From Deltaproteobacteria bacterium UBA5329 (GTDB lineage Bacteria; Desulfobacterota; Syntrophorhabdia; Syntrophorhabdales; Syntrophorhabdaceae): a stretch of DNA of 29,735 nucleotides. The DNA lies in the NCBI GenBank assembly GCA_002408185.1, contig DHQV01000055.1, forward strand, positions 23,481-53,215, given 5' to 3'. The notes below the pieces were generated by a model. The model had not been told where the DNA came from and ran no database searches. It was given only the letters and a program-made list of their open reading frames with translations. Positions 6,774 through 16,000 of the stretch are shown piece by piece (position 1 is the stretch's first letter; every line of letters starts with the position of its first letter). A program made the translations under genes and the position numbers.

Positions 6774-9700
6774 TGAACTTTTCCCGTCTTTTCATACTCC
6801 GGCCGGTCGCGACAACGCTCCTTATGATCGCGATCTTCCTAAGCGGTGCCGTCGCGTACAAACAGCTGTCGGTGTCCGCCCTGCCCCAGGTGGATTATCC
6901 GACCATTCAGGTGCGGACCTTTTACCCGGGCGGAAGCCCGGATGTCATCGCTTCGTCCATTACGGCCCCGCTGGAGCGTCAGTTCGGCCAAATGCCGGGC
7001 CTGACCCAGATGACCTCGACGAGTTCGAGCGGCAGTTCGACCATAACACTACAGTTCAGCCTGGACCTGAGCCTCGATGTCGCCGAACAGCAGGTCCAGG
7101 CATCCATAAACGCTTCCTTTACCTATCTGCCCAGAGACCTCCCGATCCCGCCCGTGTACAGCAAGGTCAACCCGGCTGACGCGCCGATACTGACGCTCGG
7201 CTTGACTTCCGACACGATGCCCCTGTCAAAGGTGGAGGACCTGGCGGATACCCGGTTTGCACAGAAGATCTCCCAACTCCCCGGAGTCGGACTGGTGAGC
7301 ATAAGCGGCGGGCAACGGCCTGCCGTAAGGGTCCACGCCAATCCGACCGCCCTCGCGGCATACGGTCTGACCCTGGCGGACGTAAGGGCTGCTGTCACAG
7401 CCTCCAACGTCAACCAGGCGAAAGGGAGCTTCGACGGTCCCCGCCTGTCCTATATCATTGGCGCCAACGACCAGCTCTTCTCCAGCAAGGATTATCATTC
7501 TCTCGTCATCGCCTATCGTAATGGCGCACCTGTGAGGCTTTCCGACGTCGCCGATGTTATCGACGATGCCGAAAATGTCAGGCAGGCAGCCTGGATGAAC
7601 AACTCTCCCGCAGTTATCGTCAACATTCAACGGCAACCGGGCGCCAATGTTATAGAGGTCGTCGACCAGATAAAAAAAGTCCTTCCGCAGCTTCAGGGAG
7701 CCCTGCCGCCGTCCGTAAAGGTTTCCGTACTGACCGACAGGACCACCACGATCCGGGCATCGGTGCGTGATGTGCAGTTTGAGATGATACTTGCGGTGGT
7801 GCTCGTCGTCATGGTCATGTTCCTCTTTCTCCGCAGCATCCATGCAACCATCATCCCCAGCGTGGCTGTCCCGCTTTCACTTGTGGGCACCTTCGGTGCC
7901 ATGTATCTCCTGGGGTTCAGCCTGAACAATCTTTCCCTGATGGCGCTCACCATCTCCACCGGTTTCGTGGTCGATGATGCCATTGTCATGATCGAGAATG
8001 TGGCGAGGTTCATCGAAGCGGGAGACCCTCCGCTCGAGGCTGCCCTGAAAGGGTCCAACCAGATAGGATTTACCATTCTGTCTTTGACCGTGTCCCTTGT
8101 CGCCGTGCTCATTCCCCTATTGTTTATGGGGGAAGTCGTGGGGCGCCTGTTCAGGGAGTTTGCGATAACCCTCGGTATCACCATAGTCATTTCCGCTATC
8201 GTTTCATTGACTCTCACGCCGATGATGTGTGCAAAGCTGCTCAAGCCGTCGACAGAGGAAAAACGGGGAAGATTTTACCGGGCATCGCAGGAATACTTCG
8301 ACAGGGTGATCGGCTTTTACGGAAAGACATTGACATGGGTCCTGGAACGTCAGCGGGCCACGCTCTGGGTAGCACTCGGCACGCTGGCGCTCACGCTCGT
8401 GTTATTTTATTTTGTTCCGAAAGGTTTTTTCCCGGTCCAGGATACGGGAGTCATACAGGGAATATCGGAAGCTCCTCAATCCATTTCCTTCACCGCCATG
8501 GCCGGGCGTCAGCAAGCGCTCGCGAGGGTGATCCTCAAGGACCCGGCAGTCGAAAGCCTCTCGTCATTCATTGGGATCGACGGAACGAATGTCACGCTCA
8601 ACAGCGGTAGGGTCCTCATCAATCTCAAACCCAGATCCCGAAGAGATGCGAGCGCCTCGGAGGTGATCAGGAGGCTTAAGCCCGAACTGGCAAAGGTCGA
8701 AGGGATCACGCTTTTCATGCAGCCGGTACAGGACCTCACTGTCGATGCACGGGTTACCCGCACCCAGTATCAATACACGCTTGAGGACCCCGATCTCGAT
8801 GAATTGAATACACTGACCCCCAGGCTCGTTGAATCGCTCAAGGACCATCCAGATCTTCGCGACGTAAGCAGTGACCAGCAGGACAGGGGCCTCCAGCTGT
8901 TTGTCGAATTTGACCGGAGCACAGCCTCGAGGCTCGGTATAACGCCGCAGATGATCGATGATGCCCTCTACGATGCCTTTGGCCAGCGGCAGATCTCCAC
9001 GATCTTTACCCAGTTGAACCAGTACCGTGTCGTGCTGGCTGTCAAACCGGACTTTCAGAGGGGCCCCGAGGCATTGCAGAATTTATACCTGCGGGGCACG
9101 AACGGGGGACAGGCGCCGCTCGGGGCATTTATCAAGACCTCGGAGACCACGGGACCGCTTGTTATCAGCCGCCAGGGACAGTTCCCCGCCGCGACCATCT
9201 CTTTTAACCTGGCACCCGGTGCGGCCCTCGGTAATGCGGTCGCCGCTATAGAATCGGCGGAGAAAAAAATGGGTTTCCCGGCCAGCATCATGGGCAGTTT
9301 CCAGGGAACCGCGCAGGCATTCAGGACATCCCTCGAGGATGAACCATTTCTGATCCTCGCAGCCCTCGTGACCGTCTACATCGTTCTCGGGATTCTGTAC
9401 GAAAGCTATATTCATCCCGTTACCATCCTGTCCACTCTGCCATCAGCGGGGGTCGGGGCGATCCTGGCGCTTATGGCATGCCGTTCCGAATTCAGCGTCA
9501 TCGCCCTTATCGGCATCATCCTGCTGATCGGCATCGTGAAAAAAAACGGTATCATGATGGTGGATTTTGCCCTCGATGCCGAGCGAACGGAAGGGAAAAG
9601 TCCCAGGGAAGCGATCTACCAGGCTTCGCTCCTCAGGTTCCGCCCTATCATGATGACCACCATGGCTGCCCTCCTCGGCGCCCTTCCTCTCGCACTGGGT

Positions 9701-9889
9701 ACAGGGGTGGGGTCGGAACTCCGCCGTCCCCTCGGCATCACCATTGTCGGCGGGCTGATCATCAGCCAGGTGCTGACCCTTTATACAACACCCGTCATCT
9801 ATCTTGCGTTTGACCGTTTGGCAAAACGGATCCGATTCATGAGTTCCGCAAAAGCGGGCCGTGAAGAAGAAAGTCCTGAGCATCGATGA
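6773..9889 (+). CDS. mdtB: RND multidrug efflux pump subunit (MdtB-like)
   Basis: A 1038-residue HAE1-family RND transporter. Each half has a first membrane helix, a large periplasmic loop and a bundle of five or six helices. Recognisable family stretches include LPQVDYPTIQV, APLERQFGQMPGL, SKVNPADAPI, the TM4 proton-relay acidic pair in GFVVDDAIV, RLFREFAITL, KGFFPVQDTG and LLRFRPIMMTT. The order and wording follow E. coli MdtB, which works as a heterotrimer with MdtC and drives substrate out using the proton gradient. The ATG at 6773 overlaps the adaptor stop by one base. The last four bases are ATGA, overlapping the mdtC-like start. Substrates cannot be read from the sequence; MdtBC homologues export bile salts, novobiocin and similar amphiphiles. 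Confidence 0.93.
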   Translation: MNFSRLFILRPVATTLLMIAIFLSGAVAYKQLSVSALPQVDYPTIQVRTFYPGGSPDVIASSITAPLERQFGQMPGLTQMTSTSSSGSSTITLQFSLDLSLDVAEQQVQASINASFTYLPRDLPIPPVYSKVNPADAPILTLGLTSDTMPLSKVEDLADTRFAQKISQLPGVGLVSISGGQRPAVRVHANPTALAAYGLTLADVRAAVTASNVNQAKGSFDGPRLSYIIGANDQLFSSKDYHSLVIAYRNGAPVRLSDVADVIDDAENVRQAAWMNNSPAVIVNIQRQPGANVIEVVDQIKKVLPQLQGALPPSVKVSVLTDRTTTIRASVRDVQFEMILAVVLVVMVMFLFLRSIHATIIPSVAVPLSLVGTFGAMYLLGFSLNNLSLMALTISTGFVVDDAIVMIENVARFIEAGDPPLEAALKGSNQIGFTILSLTVSLVAVLIPLLFMGEVVGRLFREFAITLGITIVISAIVSLTLTPMMCAKLLKPSTEEKRGRFYRASQEYFDRVIGFYGKTLTWVLERQRATLWVALGTLALTLVLFYFVPKGFFPVQDTGVIQGISEAPQSISFTAMAGRQQALARVILKDPAVESLSSFIGIDGTNVTLNSGRVLINLKPRSRRDASASEVIRRLKPELAKVEGITLFMQPVQDLTVDARVTRTQYQYTLEDPDLDELNTLTPRLVESLKDHPDLRDVSSDQQDRGLQLFVEFDRSTASRLGITPQMIDDALYDAFGQRQISTIFTQLNQYRVVLAVKPDFQRGPEALQNLYLRGTNGGQAPLGAFIKTSETTGPLVISRQGQFPAATISFNLAPGAALGNAVAAIESAEKKMGFPASIMGSFQGTAQAFRTSLEDEPFLILAALVTVYIVLGILYESYIHPVTILSTLPSAGVGAILALMACRSEFSVIALIGIILLIGIVKKNGIMMVDFALDAERTEGKSPREAIYQASLLRFRPIMMTTMAALLGALPLALGTGVGSELRRPLGITIVGGLIISQVLTLYTTPVIYLAFDRLAKRIRFMSSAKAGREEESPEHR

Positions 9890-11625
9890 ATTTCCCGGCT
9901 GTCTTTATCCGCAGACCTGTTGCCACAACCCTTATTACCCTCGGGATCGTGCTGTCCGGGATGATCGCCTTCCATTTATTGCCTATCGCCCCGCTGCCCC
10001 AGGTAGATTTCCCGACCATCCAGGTATCTGCAGGCCTTCCCGGGGCAGACCCGGAGACTATGGCGACATCCGTTGCCGCGCCTTTAGAGCGCCAGTTCGG
10101 GCGTATTGCGGGTGTGACCGAAATGACGTCCACAAGTTTCCGGGGTACCACGAACATCACGCTGCAGTTCGATCTGGACCGCAACATCGATGGCGCAGCC
10201 CGCGATGTGCAGGCTGCGATCAACGCTGCCCGCGGGTTCTTGCCGCCGAACCTTCCCAATAATCCGACCTACCGCAAGGTCAACCCCGCCGATGCCCCCA
10301 TCCTTCTTATTGCCCTCCAGTCAGACCTGATAGGCACTCCGCAGTTGTATGATGTGGCTACCACCATAATGCAGCAGAAACTATCGCAGGTGGAAGGGGT
10401 AGGGCAGGTATTCGTCGGGGGCAGTTCACTCCCGGCCGTCCGCGTGGAGTTGAACCCGACGATGCTGAACAAGTACGGGATCAGCCTGGAGGACGTGCGC
10501 GGAGTGCTGGCATCCACCAATGTGAACAGGCCGAAGGGACAGGTCTCCGACGATACGAGGACGTGGGAGATCAAAGCCAACGATCAGCTCAAGAAGGCAC
10601 GGGAATATCGCGATGTGATCGTCACATACCGGTCAGGCGCCGCGGTAAAGCTGTCGGATGTGGCCAATGTGACGGATTCGGTGGAGGATGTGAATACGGC
10701 GGGACTCATGAACGGCAAACCGTCCGTCATGGTAATAGTCTTCCGCCAGCCAGGCGCAAATATCATCGAAACCGTAGACCGGGTCCGGGAAATTCTCCCT
10801 CAAGTGGCGGCGGCCTTGCCCGGGAGCGCAAAGGTCCTGGTCGTTCAGGACCGTACACCGCCCATACGGGGCTCCCTCAAGAATGTCGAAGAGTCACTCA
10901 TTATTTCTGCGGGCCTCGTCATCATGGTGGTCTTCCTTTTCCTGAGGCGCCTTCGCTCAACCGTCATCCCTGCTGTCGCCGTAGGCGTGTCACTCATCGG
11001 CACGTTCGGGATCATGTACCTGTGTGACTACAATCTCGATAATCTCTCTTTGATGGCACTGACCATCGCCACCGGATTTGTCGTGGACGACGCCATAGTG
11101 GTTCTCGAGAACATCACCCGTTACATGGAAAAGGGACTGTCCCCACGCGAAGCGGCGCTGCGCGGGTCGAAGGAGATCACCTTTACGGTCCTTTCCATGA
11201 GCATCTCGCTCGTTGCTGTATTCATTCCCATCCTCCTCATGAGCGGCATGGTGGGCCGCCTGTTCCGTGAATTTGCCGTGACCCTTTCCGCAGCGATTCT
11301 CGTCTCGCTTGCCGTTTCGCTCACTACGACGCCCATGATGTGCACCTATCTACTCAGGCCTGAGAAAAGCTATAGCCATCACTGGCTTTACAGGACGAGC
11401 GAAAACATGTTCAACCGGATGAAGGGCCTTTACGATGTGACGCTCAGGTGGGCCCTGCGCCATTCGCGCCTGATGCTCGGTGTTACACTGGCAACGTTCA
11501 TGATCAATGTGGGCCTTTTTATTATCGTGCCCAAGGGTTTTTTCCCGGAAACAGATACCGGTCGTATCCGGGGCACGATCCAGGGGGAACAGAATGTGTC
11601 CTTCCAGGCCATGAAAAAAAACTGA
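9886..11625 (+). pseudogene. mdtC: MdtC-like RND pump subunit, N-terminal part before frame break
   Basis: The first 579 residues of an MdtC-type RND pump: PLPQVDFPTIQVSAGLPGA, TPLERQ-like APLERQFGRIAGV, NPADAPILLIAL, the TM4 acidic pair in GFVVDDAIVVLEN, and KGFFPETDTGRIRG at the start of the second half. The start overlaps the mdtB-like stop (ATGA). Reading ends at a TGA (11623-11625) right after a run of eight A (11614-11621). Restoring one A, or a -1 shift, continues the protein in the frame of 11622-12971 with no gap against E. coli MdtC, giving 1028 residues (E. coli 1025). Either the gene is frame-shifted, the assembly lost one A, or expression uses slippage. As written, this fragment lacks the second periplasmic loop and the last six membrane helices. 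Confidence 0.88.
11616..11622 (+). other. A-AAA-AAC slippery heptamer at the mdtC frame break
   Basis: In the upstream reading frame the codons are ATG AAA AAA AAC TGA. The heptamer A-AAA-AAC has the X-XXY-YYZ form used for -1 frameshifting, and the stop codon follows at once. After a -1 slip the next codon is CTG (11622), which enters the conserved C-terminal half. The eight-A run is also prone to RNA-polymerase slippage, replication slippage and sequencing error. I see no strong downstream pseudoknot or well-placed upstream Shine-Dalgarno stimulator. Confidence 0.6.
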
Positions 11626-12971
11626 CAACCGTAGTGGACATAATTAAAGAAGACCCTGAGGTCGAGTACGTGGCCGGTTTTACGGGCGGCGGCAGGGGCG
11701 CCTCGAACACCGCAAATTTGTTTATCACGCTGAAACCTTTTGAGCAGCGGAAAAAAAGCCTGACGGAGATCATGTCGGGGTTCCGTAAAAAACTGGCAGG
11801 ACTGCCGGGTTCGGCTACCTATCTTCAGGCCGTACAGGACCTGCGTATCGGAGGAAGAGGGGGCACTGCCCTGTACCAGTACACCCTCCAGGCCTCGGAG
11901 ATCTCCGTGCTCTACGAGTGGGCCCCGCTCCTTGTCCAGAGAATGCGGACCCTTCCTGAACTTGTCGATGTGGCCAGCGACCAGCAGGTGAAAGGATTGC
12001 AGGCCATGCTGACGATCGACCGGGATACCGCCTCGCGGCTTGGAGTGACTGCTGCAATGATAGACAATATTCTCTACGATGCCTTTGGGCAGCGCCAGGT
12101 TTCCATCATTTACTCACTTCTGAACCAGTACCGCGTGGTAATGGTCGTTGAACCTCGTTTCTGGCAAAGCCCGGATACGCTCAAGGAAATTTACGTCAAG
12201 TCCGCCCCGGGTGCAATGGTGCCGCTTGGCGCTTTTGCTCGATTCGACCCGGTCCCCACGTCCCTTGCCATAGCACACCAGGGACAATTCCCCTCCGTGA
12301 CGGTCTCCTTCAATCTTGCACCGAAAGTGCCCCTGGGAGATGCGGTGGCATCGATCGAAAAAGCCAAGCAGGAAATGGGATTTCCCTCGAGTGTCCGGGG
12401 CAGTTTTTCCGGCACCGCGCAGGCGTTTAAAGACGCAGCGGCCAACCAACCCCTTCTGATCGTTGCCGCCCTCCTGACGGTCTATATCGTTCTCGGCATA
12501 CTCTACGAAAGCTACATACATCCCATAACGATCCTGTCCACCCTGCCTTCGGCAGGGGTGGGGGCACTGCTTGCGCTGCTCATCTGCCGTGTGGAATTGA
12601 GTTTAATAGGTCTCATCGGGCTCTTTCTGCTCATCGGCCTTGTGAAAAAGAACGGCATCATGATGGTCGACTTTGCCCTGGAAACAGAGCGCAGAGAGGG
12701 GAAAGGTCCCGAGGATGCGATCTATGAGGCATGCCTTTTGAGGTTCCGTCCTATCATGATGACCACCATGGCAGCTCTTCTCGGTGCCCTCCCGCTGGCA
12801 TTGGGATCGGGCGTAGGGTCAGAGCTGCGGCGGCCCCTCGGCATCACCATTGTGGGCGGCCTTGTGATCAGCCAGATGCTTACCCTTTATACGACGCCGG
12901 TAATGTACCTTTACCTTGACCGGTTCAGAATATGGTGCAAAGGCAAACGAAAGGGTTTATCAGGCGCATGA
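11622..12971 (+). pseudogene. mdtC: MdtC-like RND pump subunit, C-terminal part after frame break
   Basis: These 449 residues begin LTTVVDIIKEDPEVEYV and correspond to MdtC from the middle of the second periplasmic loop to the end. Visible landmarks are GFTGGGRGAS, AVQDLRIGGRGG, YQYTLQASE, DAFGQRQVSIIYSLLNQY, the TM8 region AALLTVYIVLGILYESYIHP, GLVKKNGIMMVDFAL and LLRFRPIMMTTMAALLGALP. Conservation stays high to the last residue, so the gene has not decayed beyond the single frame change. There is no convincing ribosome binding site or start near 11622-11640, so it is not likely to be an independent gene. The stop lies 50 bases before the channel gene. Confidence 0.87.
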
Positions 12972-13020
12972 ACCGCGATATAATACGGACGGGCAGGCTT
13001 CGCCATGCATTGAGGTGATT

Positions 13021-14535
13021 ATGATATGTGATGTGATGGCCATATTTTCCATAAGGACCAGGGAAAGATACGCTCACTTCAGGAAATGTGCAAGGGCAGG
13101 CCGGTTTTTTACTCTGTTACCGGCCGCAGTTCTTCTTGCGCTCCTCGCGGCATGCGCGGTGGGGCCGGATTATGTTAAACCCGGGGTGACCGTGCCGGAA
13201 AAGTACAAGGAGACGGACGGCTGGAAGGTCGCACAGCCCGGCGACGATGCCGCCCGCGGCCCCTGGTGGGAAATATTCGGTGATGATGACCTCAACGCCC
13301 TCGAAAACCAGGTCGACATCTCGAACCAGAACGTGCGTGTTGCGGAAGCGCAATTCCGGCAAGCCCGCGCGCTGGTTGAGGCCGCCAGGTCAAGCTTCTT
13401 CCCCGCGGTCGTTGCCGGTGCATCATTCACGCGCTCCCAGAGGTCGGCAAATGTTTCGCGCAACACCGGAACGTCGAGCGGCCTGTCTTCCGATTACCTT
13501 TTGCCTGTAAACGTGTCCTGGGAACTGGACCTCTGGGGACGCATCCGCCGGACCGTCGAAGCTCTACGGGCAGGCGCCGAGGCCGGCGCTGCGGACCTTG
13601 AAGCGATGCGACTGAGCTCCCAGGCGGAGTTGGCGCTCGCTTATTTCCAGCTTCGGATATCCGATGTGCAGAAAAAGCTTCTGGACGAGACAACAGAGGC
13701 GTTCAAGAAGTCACTCGAATTGACGAGGAACCAGTATGAGTGCGGTATTGTGTCCAAGGCAGACATGCTGCAGGCCGAGGCCCAGCTGAAAACGACACAG
13801 GCCCAGGCGCTCGACGTCGGTGTTCAGAGGACGCAGTTGGAGCACGCCATTGCCCTGCTTGCAGGCAAACCGGCATCCACTTTTTCGATCCCTGTCAAGA
13901 CAGGCATCATGTCGCCCCCGGACATACCTGTCGGCATCCCGTCGGAACTGCTCGAGCGCAGGCCCGATATAGCCGCGGCGGAGCGTAGGGTCAAGGCGGC
14001 GAATGCCCGCATCGGCGTGGCCGTGGCGGCTTTTTTCCCGACGGTCAGCCTGGGCGCGACGGGAGGATACGAGAGTTCGAGCAGTTCCGACTGGCTGACC
14101 TGGCCAAGCCGCATCTGGGCAGTCGGGCCGTCGGTAACGGAAACCGTTTTCGATGGGGGCTACAGAAGCGCGTTGAGCGATGAGGCGCGGGCTGCATATG
14201 ATGCGGCCGTTGCCTCCTATCGTCAGGTCGTGCTCACGGGATTTCAGGAGGTTGAGGACAATGTTGCGGCGCTCAGGATCCTCGAGCAGGAGTCACGGGC
14301 ACAGGACGAAGCAGTGAACGCCGCGCGAAAATTCCTCGAGATCTCCCTCAATCAATATAAAGAAGGATTGGTCAATTACCTCAACGTGACAGTGGCGCAG
14401 GCTGCCGCCTTGAACAGCGAAAGGACATTGATCAATATCCTGGGCCGCCGTATGTCCGCAAGTGTGCTTCTGGTCAAGGCCCTCGGTGGAGGCTGGCAAA
14501 GCAAGAATATCGGAAGCGCCATGCTGTCCCGTTGA
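13021..14535 (+). CDS. RND efflux outer-membrane lipoprotein channel (OprM/NodT family)
   Basis: The 504-residue outer-membrane factor should complete the MdtABC-like pump. A basic N-terminus and hydrophobic helix end in the lipobox LAAC, with lipidated Cys45 followed by AVGPDYVKP, the usual start of mature NodT/OprM proteins. An Ala at +2 does not retain it in the inner membrane. Two OEP repeats follow, with SWELDLWGRIRR (~155-170), ELLERRPDIAAAERR and FPTVSLGATGGY as family landmarks, and a long coiled alpha-barrel pattern. I chose the ATG at 13021, with GAGGTG four bases before it. The frame stays open upstream into the mdtC-like gene, and an ATG at 13036 would also keep the signal peptide. 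It is the last gene of the first efflux operon. Confidence 0.9.
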   Translation: MICDVMAIFSIRTRERYAHFRKCARAGRFFTLLPAAVLLALLAACAVGPDYVKPGVTVPEKYKETDGWKVAQPGDDAARGPWWEIFGDDDLNALENQVDISNQNVRVAEAQFRQARALVEAARSSFFPAVVAGASFTRSQRSANVSRNTGTSSGLSSDYLLPVNVSWELDLWGRIRRTVEALRAGAEAGAADLEAMRLSSQAELALAYFQLRISDVQKKLLDETTEAFKKSLELTRNQYECGIVSKADMLQAEAQLKTTQAQALDVGVQRTQLEHAIALLAGKPASTFSIPVKTGIMSPPDIPVGIPSELLERRPDIAAAERRVKAANARIGVAVAAFFPTVSLGATGGYESSSSSDWLTWPSRIWAVGPSVTETVFDGGYRSALSDEARAAYDAAVASYRQVVLTGFQEVEDNVAALRILEQESRAQDEAVNAARKFLEISLNQYKEGLVNYLNVTVAQAAALNSERTLINILGRRMSASVLLVKALGGGWQSKNIGSAMLSR

Positions 14536-14571
14536 CCTTCGGGGGCGGGCAACCCTGCAGGCCTCTTTCGA

Positions 14572-14600
14572 TTGTGAGACGTCAATGGTTGTGATACAAT
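14572..14600 (+). promoter_or_regulatory. Predicted sigma70-type promoter of the ABC export operon
   Basis: -35 TTGTGA (14572-14577), 17-base spacer, extended -10 TGATACAAT (14592-14600). The predicted start near 14607 leaves a leader of about 77 bases. It lies in the 148-base gap between the two efflux operons, so the second operon can be expressed independently. No clear terminator for the first operon is seen in the gap. Confidence 0.6.
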
Positions 14601-14683
14601 AAACTATAACCCAGCCGGGAGGACCTCTCTCCTTCAGGGGATGGGAGTGTCAATTCGTTTCAGCATATAAGAGGCCGCCAGCG

Positions 14684-16000
14684 ATGATATCGATAAATAT
14701 TCGTTTATTGCACCGTGTTCTCCTCTTCACGGTCGCCTTTACCTGTTGCGCCGGTTTGTCACAGCCCGCATGGTCTATCACCCTCGATGAGGCAGTAAAG
14801 AGCGGTCTTGGCGAATCGTACGTCATCAAAGAACAAAGTGAGTTCGTCAGGGCATCGCGTTTTTCCTATATGTCTTCCATCGATCCCTTTTTACCGCGGT
14901 TCGATATTGGTTCTTCTTACATACGGACGATATCATCCGCGGTGCCGACAAGCGCATACACGAGCAATCTCACCGATACGACCGATTCCAGGAACGTGTA
15001 CACTTTCACCGGTACCATTTCCTGGCAGGTATTCGACGGAGGCGAACGTTTTGCGAAGAGGCGGGGGGCCTTCTCGGCGTGGGAACGGGAAAAGGAAATA
15101 TTTAAAAGCGTCCGAGAAGATGTTCTCTTTACAATCAAAAGCGCGTTTTATGTAGCTCTTGGTGCGAAAATGGTCGTAGGGAAGAGGCAGGAGGCATGCC
15201 AGGCTTCCCAGAAAATATACAACCTCATCCGCGGACGCTATGAGGAAGGTGTCGCGAAAAAAAGTGAACTGTTACAGGCCGAGGTTCGCCTGCTCAATGC
15301 CAAAATAGATCTCCAAAAGGCACGCAAGGAATACGAAAAGGCGCTGGAGATCGTACGTTCCCTGATCATTGTCGAGGTCAAGGACCCATTCGATGTGGAA
15401 GGCCCGCTTACAGCGCCGTCATACCGGGGCGATTACAATACCTTGAATGACAGGGCGCTCACGGTAAAACCGGAGATCATAGCGCGGCAGAAGGAAGTTG
15501 ACAGACTGATGAGCGTCTACGACCAGACGAAGGCCGCCTGGTATCCCAGGATCGACAGTTCGCTCCAGCAATCGAGACAGGACACCCGTTTTTTCCCGGA
15601 AGGCAGGAGCGATGCCGTGATAATCAGTTTTACGTTCCCTCTCTTTGACGGCGTCGGACGGTATTACAACATGCAGAGCGCAATGAGCGGTGTGAACGCA
15701 GCGAGGCAGAGACTGGCCGAAACGAAGAGAACGACGAGCCTCGATATAGCGAAAGCCCTGAAAGAATACGAATTGAGCCTCGACGACATTAGCATGTATA
15801 CCGAACTCGTGCGCGAAGCGACGTCAAATTTCAATCAGCTGTATGGAGAATACCTCGAGGGAAAAGGTGACATCCTGAATCTCCTCCAGAGCGAGAAAGA
15901 TCTTGCCGCGGCCAACGAGAATTATGTCGGCTCACTGGCGAGGGCGCGTGTTTCACTGTCTGCCCTTCAGAAGGCGGCCTACATAGAGGACCGTTTCTGA
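14684..16000 (+). CDS. TolC-family outer-membrane channel protein
   Basis: A 438-residue outer-membrane efflux protein. It has a cleavable signal peptide (hydrophobic VLLFTVAFTCCAGLSQPAWS, mature start near ITLDEAV at ~32) and no lipobox, unlike the channel in the preceding operon. Two OEP repeats can be followed: ITLDEAVKSGL in the first and a beta-barrel/alpha-barrel pattern with ISWQVFDGGERFAKR and FTFPLFDGVGRY as paired strand-helix motifs. The helices are rich in Lys/Glu, as expected for the periplasmic tunnel. The ATG at 14684 follows GAGG with nine bases of spacing. Its stop overlaps the adaptor start by one base (TGATG), so it is made together with the MacA-like adaptor and ABC parts and probably serves as their exit duct. 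Confidence 0.9.
   Translation: MISINIRLLHRVLLFTVAFTCCAGLSQPAWSITLDEAVKSGLGESYVIKEQSEFVRASRFSYMSSIDPFLPRFDIGSSYIRTISSAVPTSAYTSNLTDTTDSRNVYTFTGTISWQVFDGGERFAKRRGAFSAWEREKEIFKSVREDVLFTIKSAFYVALGAKMVVGKRQEACQASQKIYNLIRGRYEEGVAKKSELLQAEVRLLNAKIDLQKARKEYEKALEIVRSLIIVEVKDPFDVEGPLTAPSYRGDYNTLNDRALTVKPEIIARQKEVDRLMSVYDQTKAAWYPRIDSSLQQSRQDTRFFPEGRSDAVIISFTFPLFDGVGRYYNMQSAMSGVNAARQRLAETKRTTSLDIAKALKEYELSLDDISMYTELVREATSNFNQLYGEYLEGKGDILNLLQSEKDLAAANENYVGSLARARVSLSALQKAAYIEDRF

Noticed and set aside
11448..11621. Independent upstream start for the C-terminal mdtC fragment
   Set aside because: The frame is open, but its translation before 11622 is not RND-like, and it overlaps well-conserved N-terminal coding sequence.
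12968..13018. 16-codon ORF overlapping the mdtC stop (ATGA) before the outer-membrane lipoprotein gene
   Set aside because: Too short to judge, no ribosome binding site and no pattern. It may be a chance frame, although it could in principle carry ribosomes toward the next start.
14536..14571. Terminator for the RND operon
   Set aside because: Only a CCTGCAGG palindrome and GC-rich text are seen, with no stem followed by a T-tract.
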